From Turbatrix aceti (Eukaryota; Nematoda; Chromadorea; Rhabditida; Panagrolaimidae): a DNA stretch of 64,000 bases. Positions within the stretch are counted from its first letter, which is position 1. Each line of letters opens with the position of its first letter. The stretch lies in NCBI GenBank assembly GCA_963969345.1, contig OZ017767.1, forward strand, positions 8,745,547 through 8,809,546, in the 5' to 3' direction. Positions 1-12,520 of the stretch are shown piece after piece. The position numbers and the translations under genes are program-made. The notes below the pieces were generated by a model. The model did not search any database, had not been told where the DNA came from, and saw only the letters and a program-made list of their open reading frames with translations.

Positions 1-1532
1 TATATTCAGCAAAATCACTCAATATACTTACAATTTTGAGAAAAATAATTGTTTTACTGGATTCGTAAATTGTATATAATAACAGAAAAAAATTATAAAC
101 GGCAAAAAATAATACAAATATTGTTGTTTGTAAAAGTAGATTATTTTCTGCCTTGCGTTGAATTTTTGAAACCGGATTTATTTTATTTCGGTTCAGTCGA
201 CTAGATAAGCCGGCTGAAACGCAAAACAATAAAGAAAGTGCTGTAGAAATACCATTTAAAACATTTTCTGTATAAACTTTCCAAGTTGTTAGGTTATCAT
301 ATTTTTCGTAGCACTCTTCGCTGTATTCAATGTAGCAGTACACGGAAGAAATCACGGGTAGATGCACAAAAATAGGGAAAGAAAGCATGAAAATGATGTA
401 GAAAATTGTATATCGCTTGCTCCAAAGAGTGTTCATACGACGCCACAAAACTACGGCTAAAAAATTTTAAAAAAGTTTAGTGCTTTAACAAAACAATAAA
501 TACCTGTGAATCTGTTAAACGACATTAATGTAAACCACACTCCTTTAAAAAGATCTCCATATTTCAGAATCGCAATAATTATCGCACGCGGTAAAGATTC
601 CTTAAGAAACCATCCATCTACAAACTCCGCAATATCAGCAACAGTGTAGTAAGTACAGCCAATTATGAATACAGAAAAATAAGATGTTTTCATCGTACTT
701 TCTTTAGAAAAAATATTTTTAAACATAAAATACTCAACGACAATTGAAATCCCAATATTGCATAGTTTAATGCCACTTACTACAAGTTGTAAAAAGTTTA
801 ACAATTTATCTAACAGCGGAGAATATAAAGCTAGCTCTTCTTTCCAGTAATCTTCTATTATTTGAGCATACTCAGCATAATCTTCATAAGGATTAGCGGA
901 TATAGAGATACTATCACTCCGCCAGTCAGTAGTCTCTGTATCTTCAACGGAATAAAAATTTGTATTGTTGTCAGAGTCTAACAATATTTGGCACAGAATG
1001 TCTGTCGTGTATAAATAATAATCGGGAACGACTCCGTTGTTATCATCCCAGTAGGGTTTCTCTTTGTCATGCCTAAATGCGGCAAATGGACCTCTGTTGC
1101 CAATCCTGAGATGATTCATTGCAAGAGGTGATCCGTCAACCCATTCAAAGTTCCTGCTTGTGCCGTCCATAGACTTGTTGCATGGAATGTACAATCCTAT
1201 GTAGACAGTTTTAGGATATTGGTAATAATGCTCATCTGTAATCAAAAAAAAAGTGTAAGTTTAAATGTTGTGAAAAACATACAAAGGACATCATTTTCAA
1301 TTTCGGATTTAATAACAACAGGAATAGATTCGTTGTGAAGAAAGTGACATGCAGACGGATAGTTGCAGCGATCTAACTTTTTTGTTGGCATATACACATA
1401 CGCGTAGCATTTGGAGACTTCATTTATCGTTGCATTAAAAAAGAAAGCAGGAGGGCATTTAGGAACACACACTACCGCCAGGATCACAGAACTTAGAATG
1501 AATAGCGTCTGAATGATTGACAAAATACTCAT
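1..1532 (-). CDS. C-type lectin domain fused to serpentine (7TM) receptor, 3' end off-window
   Basis: Exons at 1532-1283, 1235-504 and 456-32 join in phase; a GTAAGT donor at 31 shows the gene runs off the window. Exon 1 encodes a signal peptide (about residues 1-20) and the start of a C-type lectin fold, with paired Cys, a CPPAFFFN segment and the typical S-E-I-E-N turn. Exon 2 finishes the lectin fold (YIGLYIPC, FEWVDGSP, a W then ILCQ near its end). Without any stop or intron it then enters three hydrophobic helices ending in SFNRFTA, the third-helix end of nematode srg/srv-like receptors. Exon 3 adds two or three more helices and a Q-R-K-A-E-N-N-L-L segment typical of these receptors. Such proteins are normally chemosensory receptors at cilia. 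The lectin ectodomain is unusual and could bind sugars. Sure of both halves; ligand and exact receptor class are not known. Confidence 0.75.
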
Positions 1533-2206
1533 TTTCTGTTTGTTGAGTTAAATGGTTTTAAGATAAAGTGCCGAAAGCAACGTATATATTTTTGTTGTAG
1601 AAGAACTAAACTACAAATGTCATATACATACATGCGTCTACACACACATACTGACAGCTGAAATTTTATTTTTGAAGGCATACTTTGTATGCCTAATTTG
1701 CATTTTAAATTTGGTTACTATTTTTTCATTTGCAAAAAAATGCTCAAGTCGCCATCAGTTTAACTCACTCCGGGAATTTTCGGTTTACAACTTCGAAATT
1801 TGGCTCGGTCACAACTGTAGTTGAACCACTATGATTCATCGAGCAAAAGTATTATAAGTATATATAAAATGTTCATAATTTCGAAGTAGCCTGATATAAA
1901 TGTAAAAGTCATTAACCTAAGTAACTTCCACAAAAAATTGAAAATTTTATGTAAAATGTAAATATTACTTTGATTTTTAACGATTCGGTCGAATAAAGAA
2001 ATTCTAGCATGCACAATCAAATGCTGCAGCTGCATACTGTTTTGCCTCAAAACAAGGTGCGTTTTTTGTTATCATCCATATCTACTTCAAAATTGAATAC
2101 TGCATTTCGAAGTTGCAAACGCAAGCGATGCGCTGATCATCTACCCTCATTGAGACTCATTTTTTGTCTGCTATCCAGTCGGTTGCTAATTTTTTTGTTG
2201 CAAATT
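1533..2206. other. Divergent intergenic region
   Basis: This AT-rich spacer separates two genes that start away from each other. It should hold both promoters. I see no conserved coding frame or RNA gene in it. Confidence 0.4.
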
Positions 2207-2572
2207 ATGTCATCATCAACTACTTCGATGATTTCCAGATCGTCTTCCGACTCCGTTATTGTTGATTTTTCCGCCGCTACGAACAATGCTTCACCCGATC
2301 TTGCTATCGAAACACCGAATGATATCGACAGTTTTCCGATCTCGAGTGTAAGAAATCATTTTTTGTGCTAGCAAGGCAGTAGATTATTTTTTTAGCAAAA
2401 AGAAGGCCAAGGTGGCGACATCGACGACATCCCACCATTTGAAGATCCCGTCGATTTTCCTGGTGTAGTGATTTTCTGCATTTGGATTTACTTGATTTTG
2501 ATGCTGATTGTGGCTGTCGTCTTTATGACTTTCGGAAATTGCGGTCATCTGAATATATTTTTCTGTGCATGA
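2207..2572 (+). CDS. Small single-pass membrane protein, unknown
   Basis: Two exons, 2207-2347 and 2396-2572, join in phase across a 48-base intron (GTAAGA..TTTAG) and give 105 residues. The first half is Ser/Thr-rich and disordered (M-S-S-S-T-T-S start). An acidic stretch (GGDIDDIPPFEDP) follows, then a hydrophobic helix of about 25 residues (VVIFCIWIYLILMLIVAVVF) and a short Cys-containing tail. An in-frame open stretch lies upstream, but this ATG gives the compact product. I recognise no family. It resembles in style the small membrane protein encoded at 25432-25701. The gene rests on open frame, splice signals and composition only. Confidence 0.5.
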
Positions 2573-2905
2573 CGGGTGTGAATTTGATCGACACACCTAC
2601 TCTTTCAAGAATCTCTGCAAAATGAACGCATACCTCTCCAAAAAATCTATTCAGCATAAAATTTATCGTGTCGAGTTTATTTTGTTTTGTGTACGCATAA
2701 AAGTTTTGTGTTTTACACTTCGTCTCGGTATTGACAGTCGAAAAAAACCTGTTTTTCTTCCACTGGCAGAAACATTGACACGCAGATACGCAGGTTTCAA
2801 CGTTGAAATGAGGTAGAATTTTGTAAATCTCGCTGGGGACAGGTGATATCGATTACTTAGAGATATCTGGAATTCATTGACATTGCCTAGGCCATAGACA
2901 GGTGA

Positions 2906-3950
2906 TTAGACCGTTGTTTCAGCGGATTTGGCTTTTCGAGATGGACTGAAATTTTCAAACTTTCAAATTTCTCTCGATTGAAATTTTTTATTCAACTCAC
3001 CTGAGTTTACTCGTTTGCGAAGAACTTGGGCCATCATAGTCCACGGCAATGCCAAAATCATCAGTTGATACACCTGTTGAGACTTTTCTCGGGGCAACCG
3101 GTGACTGACCAGGTGACGGTCCAGGTGATGGACTGGGAATTAGAAAATCAGGTGACTGAATTCCATCGACAAAGTCTTGACCACCTATTATTTCGTCCTC
3201 GACGGTCTGAGTGCAGTCATCTGTGTACAGTATGACAGGTTGATTGTCTGGGACAACTTCTGTGATGCCATCGACAATGCCGCCCCATGTTCGGCGTTTT
3301 TTGACTGGAGTTGTTGGATTGCTTGGAGAATTCGAGGGGCTGGGAGCGCACAAAGGAGCGTTTTCTTCGATTTCGTCTTCTGGTATTCTGTAGGGTTCCA
3401 GCTCGGTTCTAAGGTCTTCCAACTGTTGTTTCACTTTTGGGTTTGTCGATACAACTGAGTTAGAAATTCGCACACGGCGGTTTGCGCGAGGTGAGGCTTC
3501 GATGACCGAATTTTTGTCTGGTGAGATCTGAAAAAACCCAAACAAAATCTAAATTTGGTCAAATGTTTAAAAACAAACCTTGATCAAAACTTTCTTCCCA
3601 CGCTGATGCGCAGACTCCACCTGTGCAGGTGACGGCACACCAATGCCGTCTTCCCGAAGTTTTTCAATATTGCTCTGAACTTTTATCAATCGCCGCACCT
3701 GAGCGACGTACCGGACATCATTGCTTCGTAGACTGGCTCTTCTGGAAGATCCTCGGCGCTTTGCGACGCACCTGATCCAACAATTGAAGGCCGCAAGGAA
3801 AATTAGTGCTCCAACGACTGCGATCATGATTCCGAGCAGGATAAATGTGGCTCCGTCCATGGATTGAGAAATTGTCTGCAGGGGCCTGCCAGCGTGATCG
3901 AGGCCATGGCCCTCGTCTTGAGCATGGCCTTGGAAGGGACGACCGCTCAT
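2906..3950 (-). CDS. Single-pass membrane protein with disordered cytoplasmic tail ending in a PDZ-ligand-like motif
   Basis: Exons 3950-3579, 3527-3001 and 2945-2906 join in phase (312 residues). The start is the first in-frame ATG after a stop; an acceptor-like CTGCAG at about 4050 could serve trans-splicing. Residues 1-32 form a short, probably extracellular part with no clear signal peptide. A helix follows (ATFILLGIMIAVVGALIFLA), then basic residues (CVAKRRGSSRR) that fix the tail inside. The tail is long, with a Pro/Ser repeat region (PSPSPGPSPGQSP). The last exon is only 40 bases and ends the protein with E-T-T-V, which fits a class I PDZ ligand. Reading through the donor at 3000 would instead stop at once with TGA. 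No named family is recognised; an adhesion or scaffold role is only suggested by the tail. Confidence 0.6.
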
Positions 3951-5404
3951 GATGCTCTGGCCTGGGGGAATGTCATCTCGCGACGGGGGCAAATTGGCGG
4001 GAAGAAAAGGAGGATGAATTGGAGTCAATTACGAGTCTGTGTTTCCTGCAGTAAGTGAATTTTGGAGGGAATGGAAGAAATACTTTTATTTAAAAAAGAC
4101 GTGATAGCCTTTTTTTCTGCCGGAGAGTAGAAAACACGACGCGTTCGTTCGTTCAACAACCGTTAAAATCAACAACAAGCAACACAAAAGAGAGTGAATT
4201 CCCTCAACTTCACCGCGTTGTTGTCAAAAAAAATATGTAGGCAATCGATGTGTTGAATATTGAATAATACCTTCAGCGCAGCCGGGTGGTTGGTTGGTTC
4301 GGTGTGAGTGACTTGTATACAACCCCAACAACTCACACGGTCCACCACCACGAACACGAACAACAACAGGACAGGCAGGCAAGGAAGAGTATGTACCTCG
4401 ACTCCTCGCTTGGTATATGTCACCATCTACCTCGTCTTCCTTTCCTTTCTTCGATTTGCGCTGCATCGACATTTTACCGGCGGCGCGCCGGGGTCGTCGA
4501 TGTCACCGCGACCGCCGACTGTGCCCGGACGGTTGTTGGGTACTTACAACGGCGTAATCCTATTTTGACAATGTGTTGTTTTAACGGTTGAATTGGGCAG
4601 GTGGCAGGTGATTGGATTAAAATCACATGAAAAAATTTGGGATGGCAGGTGATTAACAATTTGCTGAACGGTTCAATGGGCCGTTATGGATGCGGATGGT
4701 CACTTTTTTTCAGGTTTTGCGGATGAAATGTGATCCTTTGAGTGCTGAATAATCGGATGTGGGGGAAACTTGAGTATTTTGGAGCGGTGAGGCGTAGTAT
4801 AAAAGGTCAAGTGGGTTGTAAGTAGGGTTTTGAAGAAGTAGTGTGAAGTACATCGACCACAGAAACAACATATAAAAATTTTTATTTTACCTTACCTCAA
4901 CGCTTGACTTTGATGATTTACGGTTGCGTTTACGAGAACATAAAGATCACGATCCAGACAAATGATATATAAATGACCGTTCAAAATGATCGTTCTCCTA
5001 ATAAAAATCGTATTCTCATCAACGCATTACAAAAAAAAACTAAATTTTCCGTCCCTATATTTTTTTTTCTAAACAATAAACAAAGTTAATAAAACTCTTT
5101 TATTGCCTTAAAAATTACATCCCTGTCTACTTTCACGGTTAAGGAATCGCTTTAGTCCCAGTGCTTTTTTTCCAGATTTTTATCACTGTCAGTATTCATT
5201 TATTATTGAGCGTAAGACGCACGGCGTAATTGTCATGAGTCTTCTTTTGACACAACAAGGACGCGTATACAGGATTGTCGAGGACTAGAAGGCAGAGGTT
5301 TCAGTTTTGTTGCCAGCTTTGCAGATTTACTATTTTACAGAAGTCAGGATTCAAGGTTACAATACATGCACTGATTGAGTACAAGATCACAAAAAGTGTG
5401 GAAT
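3951..5404. other. Intergenic region
   Basis: The upstream part (to about 4660) is GC-richer and is probably 5' UTR and promoter of the leftward gene. The rest is AT-rich, with poly-T runs and AATAAA-like words on both strands. Open frames here are short and overlap each other, so none is called. Confidence 0.35.
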
Positions 5405-7189
5405 TCATCTTACAAGTCTGCAAAAAAAGTTGTGTTCAAAGTGCGAAAAAATTAGAAAATACTTACGGCAGCCTGTGTGAACCGTTTATCTGAATCGAAG
5501 CCGTAGCACCCCGTGGAACTTTCTGATACGTTGTTCGCGGGAAGGTATACGGCGTCCTAGGCTTTGCCGACAGGTTAAACTCCGCGTGCGTGTAATAATT
5601 GAAATCCTCCCACGAAATCTGACTCGGCACGTGATTCCAAAATCCAAGTCTGATAAACAACCCCGTCAGAAGACCGCCTCCGATGGCGATAACAAGGGTT
5701 ATTACAATGCCGAGAAGTTGATAGAGAGCCTGCAGATATTGATCTCGGTTGCCACCCTTTGGACCACCCTCCCAGTAGGGGTAGATCTTGTGGATAAACT
5801 GTCCGTACTCCTTTGGATCATACCACAGCACAAAGATAACGCTGAGAATCTATAATTTGGTCAATTGATTATGATCTATTATTTATTTATTATGACAGGT
5901 GTTATTGATGGGCCCGTCGTGTCCCATGTCATTTCTTGGTGATCACTTACCCCTCCTAGAAGACCCGGAAGTCCGTGTAGGTTATGCACGCCGCACGTAT
6001 CACCCATCTTTAGTTTGCGAGCGAAGAATTTTGGCTGAAAATGAAAATTTTGGTTTGTATCAGTTTCGGAAAAAAATGGGACTTACTGTGATGTAAACAT
6101 GACCGACAACGGATATGACTCCGGTGATGAATCCGACGATAATTGCGTGGTGTGGGTAGAGCAAAACGTTGGCGACGGCACCGACTGATATACCACCGGC
6201 TACGGTGCTCGATTGGATGTGGAGCATGTTGAATCGGCCCTGAAACGAAAGCTAAACTTATCGATATTCCAAAAAATATGAACTTACAAAAGGATCGCTG
6301 ATAGCACTGACGACAAAAGTACTAACAGTGCAGGCAATCATGGCAATGTAAGAATTTACAATGGCCCTGTGCCGAGCATCTCCCGGCTCGGTGGTGGCAG
6401 CGTTGAGTGACGGGAAGAAAATCCAAAGAAAAAGAGTGCCGATCATGCTGAAGAGCTCGGAGTGTTTGATCTCGCCGGTTACAGAGTCGACGTCGACGAG
6501 ATTCCATCGATGGACAACTTTGGACACTGCAAGTCCGAAGTAAGCGCCGAAGCAGTGAACCACCAGGGATCGACCGACGTCGTTGATCTGAACGTGAATT
6601 TGAAATTGATAAATCATAAGTCAACACAAAAATGACCCACGTGGATGACTTCAAAGAGAAAATGTTCCATCAACACGTCTATCGTAGCCTCGATAAACGC
6701 CAGTACCAAAAATTGAACCGGAGTGAGTTGACCCAAAAGTGCGCCCATTGTAATCAGAATAGCAACAACAGTCACATCAGCTTTCATCAAAACTCCAATC
6801 GAAATACTGAAATAACCCTTCTCCGCAAATTCAGACGACAAAAATCCTCTCAGAAGGACGACCCATTGCGCCGAGAAAGAAGCCAAAACAAGGTTGACGG
6901 AAACCGCGCTGAAGCCGTACTTTTTGAGAAATGACATCAAGAATCCAAATCCGACACAGATCATTACGTGTATGTCTTGGAATACTGAAAAAATTACATA
7001 AAAGGTAAAAAAACCTGGCCGAGAAGGATTACACCAAAAAAACTCACGTGGAAAATCAGTATTGACGTATATCCTCGAGGGTGCCCTATTAGGCAGCGCC
7101 CGTTCATCGTATCTACAAAATAATCCATACAAGATGACAAAAATAATTTCAAATCCAATAGCACAGATCGAAAACTGTCGTCGGCGCAT
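5405..7189 (-). CDS. rhr: Rhesus-type ammonium/CO2 channel (Rh glycoprotein)
   Basis: Rh proteins are multi-helix membrane channels that conduct ammonia/ammonium and probably CO2. Exons 7189-7048, 6984-6641, 6587-6288, 6239-6087, 6034-5951, 5849-5467 and a tiny 5417-5405 join in phase (about 472 residues). Family marks are clear: [18 protein letters not shown] at the first helix, [19 protein letters not shown] with its following [17 protein letters not shown] in the middle, [11 protein letters not shown] and AIGGGLLTG near the end. The chosen ATG lies just before the first helix. The frame is open further upstream with no ATG, so a 5' exon or trans-spliced leader may exist. If the last donor is not used, the protein stops at 5463 instead, changing only the last few residues. 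Function is by family; localisation would be plasma membrane. Confidence 0.9.
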
Positions 7190-8659
7190 GGCTAGCGCCA
7201 CGATGTAATCGTATCTATCGTCGTCACCGTCGTCGTGGCTCTCGTGGTCGGTGATGATGAAAGCTGGGGTATTCGACGGATTCCGCGTACTACGCGTAGC
7301 GGCGCCGTCGATATCAATATTGATATTCAAAATTGTAAATTAAATACAGATACAAAACCTTTGTTAACCGTTGAAAAAGTCAGGGCAGTCAGTCAGTCAG
7401 TCAGGGAGCAATCGAAAATGACGATCGTCCCGTCCAGTTCTTCACCTGTGTGCTGGTGCGCAAAGGTCTTTCATTACCATGGAAGCGGCAGTTAACCGAC
7501 ACCCCTTCTGTCCTACACAGTCATCAATCAAGTTCACTAGATAAGCAGTCAAAACTCGATTATCTGTCAATCTTGGTTCGTCTGCGCGTGTTAGTCAAAC
7601 CCCTTTTTGGCCTGTTTGATTTGACGTATTATGTAAGTTAAAGAAAAAAATGCCAGGTGACGAGTTGATTAAAAATTCATATTTATCAACGTAAGTTGAG
7701 CATGGGATGGGAAACTAAATATCTGATGGACGATGTGAACCGAATCGGTGCTGCGGGTGGTGTTCGTTCGCATTGCCGGAAATCAACAATTCCAATTCGC
7801 GCGCGCCGTGCGGTTAATTCGCTGATTAGTGAGCGAGAGTGAAATTACATAAATTTTTATCGTACTAAATTTTTTTAAAGGTGAGGCCAAGTATTTGGAC
7901 TAATTAAAAGTGAAAAGTGAATTTAAAAGAATGCAATAAAATTAATTAGGGGGCAATTAATTAAACTTGAAAGTGGTGAAGACTACAATTTGCAAACTGG
8001 TGAATAAAACAAATGAAAGAAAAAGATTGCACACTCGATTAAACCAGAGATCAGTCAAATAGGATCTGCAACGTACCAAAAAAATGTCTGATCAATGATG
8101 TAACACACGGCAAAAAAAGTTGATTGAATCACGAAAACATGCAAAAACAACCTGAAAGCAAAATTCCAGCTGAGACCATTGCAAAACCCGCTATTTTTCT
8201 CGAGTGGAATTCGCCCGCGCATTTTTGTTTTTGTTTTTCACTCGGTTATTTTTTCTTATTTTTTTTGCTACACGAAGTTGGCCTAAACTTCGTGCACTCT
8301 TTTTTGTCATTTGATGTTAAAAATAAGTTATATTTTTATCCTGCGATTGTAATCGCAAAAAACGTACATTTTTTTACATTTATTTATTGTGTTTTTATAT
8401 TGTTTTTTATGTCACCGTTATCCACTCAGTTTCCGCCTTTTCTGCGATGGGAAAAACAATCAGGCGCAGTCGGCGTTTGTTGACGTATTGAGATGAAGCT
8501 TGGCAGCGGCGGCGGAAGTCGCTAAAATCCGACGACAAAGCCCCCGCATTCAGGGCAGCATATCGTCTTCAAAAAGCTCGGTTTGAACACTTCTCCGCCG
8601 ATCACCCTGCCTTGTCATCACCGATTGCTGAGCATCAGGGATATTTCGCGTTTTTCAAG
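7190..8659. other. Divergent intergenic region
   Basis: It lies between the starts of the Rh channel (-) and the GH18-like gene (+). It contains a (CAGT)n-like run near 7387, a GC-rich patch near 7800 and T-rich tracts. No convincing coding frame or RNA gene was seen. Confidence 0.4.
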
Positions 8660-11600
8660 ATGCACTCAAGGTGCATCACCTTCTTTCTCGTCCTCCTGTC
8701 CGGACTGACCATCGCGGCTGCCGCTGGCGAAAACAAAACAACCAAGAATACCGTCTTCAAAAAATGGCAGACCCGAAACAATGGCTGCGCTTTTTACTGC
8801 TTTCTTCAGCTGAAGCCGAACGAGTTCATGTACGCCAACGAGTACAAGAATCTCTCATGCACCCACCTTGTCTACGGCTTTGCTACCGTATCCCCGTCGT
8901 ACAGGGTCGTGCCGTCTAATGGCGTCGATATCAAGTCCCACAACTACCTGTCTAACTACGCTCGACTCAACTACCTCAAGACGGTCAGCAACATTGACAA
9001 CATCCTTATCGGAGTCATGATCCATGGACCAGCGACGTTCCTGGGCAGCAGTCTGGGTCGCGCGGCGGTTGCCGACGACATGGTCGACCTCATCAAGAGG
9101 AATCGCTTCGACGGGCTGTTCTTCGTCTTCAACAGCATGTACATCAACGACCCAATGCTGCCGCTGTTTTTCGAGACACTCAAAACTATTGCCGTTGAGA
9201 AAAAGTTGGAAAATATTCAGGTAATTTTTTTTCTACCTGTTATACATATTTGTTGTCTATTTTTTTAGATCGCTCTGACCGTCAGCGGACGCGTTTTCCC
9301 GCACATCAAACGCCAGATCCCGGAGCTCCTCAAAGTCGTCGACACTTTTTATCTTCAGGCCGATGATGTGCCATCTGTCGAGATCCCCCGCCGTGCCATT
9401 GCTCTGGATCCCCTGACCACGTCTAAACACGTCCCCGCTGACGACACTATCGCTGGCGCCGTTCGTTCGTACACCAAGGCTGGCATCCCGCACGACAGAC
9501 TCATCGTTGGCCTCAGCGCGTGGGCTCGTGTTTACGTACCCGGTCGGTTCAGCAGCGGAAAGCCTTTCCACGGTGAAAGTGTCCAGAGCGTCGGCGAACC
9601 AGGCGAATTTACTCGTCGTCGGGATGGCCGTCTGGCGTACTACGAGGTCTGCCGAATCATGGACGGCAGTCGTGTCGAGAAGGACCCTCTGTCAAAGACT
9701 TCTTCGTTCGTCGATGGAGATGGCCAGTGGTACTTCTTCGCGCAGCCTGAAAGCGAAGATCTCAAGGCGAAGATTGCGTGGGTGGCGAAGAACGAGCTGG
9801 GCGGTATCGGTCTTGCCAGCCTTGTTTCTGACGACCAGGGCAACACCTGCGGTCAGGGCAAGTTCCCAATGCATGCTTCAATCGCAAAGAATTTCAAGTG
9901 TCATCCGAAGAAGGCGAAGCGCGGCAACACGGCCTGCACCCGATTCTGCTTCCTCCGCGGCGGCAAGAACTTCTCATTTGCGAACATGAATCCCGAATTG
10001 TGTTCTCACATTGTCCTCTCGTCCGCTGAGCTTCAGATTACCGGCACGATCAACATTCCGAAGAATTTGACGAAGATCATTGAGGAGTTTGACGACTGGG
10101 AAGCGCACAACAAGCCTTATCTCATGCTGGCCTTGGGTGTCAACCAACCTCGTGAAATCTGGCGTCTGGCGCTCAATCAACAACGCCGCCGGGAGACGAT
10201 TATCGAAAGCATCAAGCAGACCGTCCTTCGCTACGGCTTCAACGGGTTGGTTGTCTCCTGGACTGAAAACAGCCTCGAGAACGGAGGTGATACGAAGTTG
10301 CTCAACACGTTGCTCGCGGATCTGCGCAAGATCTACACCCGGGACTTTACCATTATCGCTTCCGTCACTCCGCACTCGACCTTCGGCCAGCGCTATGACA
10401 TCAAGGAACTCAACAGGACGGTCGATTACGTCCTTGTTGAGGGATACAAATATCACTCGTACAAGAAAATCTTCACTGGTCATCACTCACCGTTGTTTAT
10501 GAATCACGAACTTCTTGTTGACTCGAAGATGACTATCGTGGGTTTTTTTGGATAATTTTAAGGTCAATGAAGACCAAGTTGTTTGCAGGAAGGCGTCATG
10601 AACGACTGGATCAGCCGTGGAATGCCTCGACGCAAGCTCGTCGTCGGTCTCAGCGCCGAAGGCATGGCTATGGTCTTCAGCGACTTCCGCTCCGACGGCT
10701 ACGACGATGATTTCACAATCGGTTCCCCTGCCGATGGTACTCGCGTTTTCCCGCCGGCTAATTATTTCCGCGCTCCTGGAGAAGCCTTCGCAGGCCCCCT
10801 TTCCCAAGTGGACGTCTGCCAGCTGGAGTCTCACAACGACACCCGCCTCTCTTACATCGAGGAAATCGGCACACCTTTCCTGAGCCGTGGCGAGCAATTT
10901 GCGGCCTACGACAACGCCCGATCAATGCGACTCAAGGCCATCTGGACGTCGTTGCAGAAGTTTGGCGGCATCGGCATCGATGCCATCGAGATGGACGATC
11001 CCAACGGCGAGTGCCCCGGCAAAGAGCCTTTCCCACTCCTTCGCGCCTTGGCTAACGCCCAGGTCTGCAACAACTGTGACCAGCTTGATGCCGACGTTCC
11101 CGAAAACACGACTGCCATGTGCCACGTGCCGTTCCAGGTCGTGTGTAACTACCGTCTGCCTGACATGGGGGATTCAATGGATGTTGACCCCGAACACCTG
11201 CCTCTTGAGAAGTGTACCGAAGTTGTCGTTCGTGAAGTGCAATTGAATGCCTTCGGAGAAGTTCAGCAGATCAGCGGCAAGGCTAAGGACTACTTCAATC
11301 GACTTTTGAAGGTAACCAAGAAGAAGGATAACCTGAAAATTATCGTGGCGATGGATATTGAGCCTAGTCTCCAGATACTTCGAGGTGAGTTTTAAATTTT
11401 GAATTATTTACTTGATTCACAGGTGACATCTTCAGAAGACTTTGAACGAATCAGCCTTAACATTTGGATGTTTGTCTACAAAAGCACCCTCAACGGCATC
11501 GAACTTCACTTCGACGACGAAATGTTGAGCTCCGCAAACAAAACAGAGCTGAATCACTGGATCGACACCCTCAACGAGGCCTTCATCCGTCTGAGCTTCG

Positions 11601-12238
11601 CCGCACGCTATATCTGCCCCGTCACGCTCTCTGTATCGATTCCCGCCTGGCGAACGAACTGGGCCGACCTCTACGACGCCAATGTGCTCAACAAGATGCA
11701 CCACGTCTTCATGCAGCCACAACCGGCCACGACAAACGCTTCCCAACTTCTCAGTCCTCTTTTCTATCCACCTGAGCACGCTGGCTTTGCCTCTGTCGAC
11801 AGCGCGGTCAACGCTTGGGTCGCCGCCGGACTTCGTCGCCACAACATCATCATCGACATCCCAGCTTTTGGCATGTCCCAGAAACTCGGAATCACCAACG
11901 AACCGGTCAAGGATGTGGGTTCAGTGACGACAGGTGACATCAGCTACATGCCGTACCGCGATGTGTGCAAGAAGCTCTCAGTTCGCGGCACCGATCGTCG
12001 GACGATTTACGACAGCGTCGCGACCTATGCCATTACCCCGACTCTCGACTGGGTATCCTACGAGACGCAGGAGACCGTAGCGTACAAAGTCAAGTACGCC
12101 ATCCGCGAGAAGCTCGGTGGCGTGGCCGTTGATGCTTCCAACGACGACGATGTGACCAACGTCTGCAAGCAGGGCGCCTATCCTTTGCTCTCGGCCATCA
12201 ACCGTAACAAGTGCATCCGAAAACAAATGAAGCTGTGA
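8660..12238 (+). CDS. Secreted chitinase-like protein with three degenerate GH18 domains
   Basis: Exons 8660-9220, 9269-10537, 10589-11384 and 11436-12238 join in phase (1142 residues). The last intron needs the acceptor at 11435; the nearer acceptor at about 11422 breaks the frame. The start ATG opens a clear signal peptide (CITFFLVLLSGLTIAAAAG). Three GH18-type barrels follow, at about residues 35-400, 405-775 and 780-1142. Each has an early Cys pair, a barrel strand plus helix, and an end segment with GG[IV] followed by a D-D-x-G-x-C-like turn. At the catalytic strand, where chitinases have DGxDxDxE, the three domains read FDGLFFVFN, FNGLVVSWT and LNGIELHFD. The acid catalyst and most of the aspartates are lost in each. 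By family reasoning this is a non-hydrolytic, perhaps chitin- or glycan-binding secreted protein. No separate chitin-binding domain is seen. Confidence 0.85.
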
Positions 12239-12520
12239 TTTGGGGCTTTTTCATCGTTTTTCTTTTTTGACAAAATTTTATAAACAGTCGTGAATCCGTG
12301 AAATCAAGATCACATTTATTTAACAGCCACCAGCGGCGGGGGAGAGTATGTATACGTGCAAAGAGATCGAAAATCCCAAGTGTGCATGTGTGTGCCTGTG
12401 TGTGTGTGCAAGTGCCAGTGTCAGTCCAGACTGAGAAGAAGATCGGAATCGTCATCGATGACTTCTCCGGTTTCTAAAAAAAACATTTGAATGTACAATT
12501 TTTGCACGTGCATTCGTGCA

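Noticed and set aside
9507..9989. Alternative frame rich in Ser/Arg within the GH18 gene
   Set aside because: Shadow of a GC-rich coding exon; the GH18 frame has clear fold motifs.
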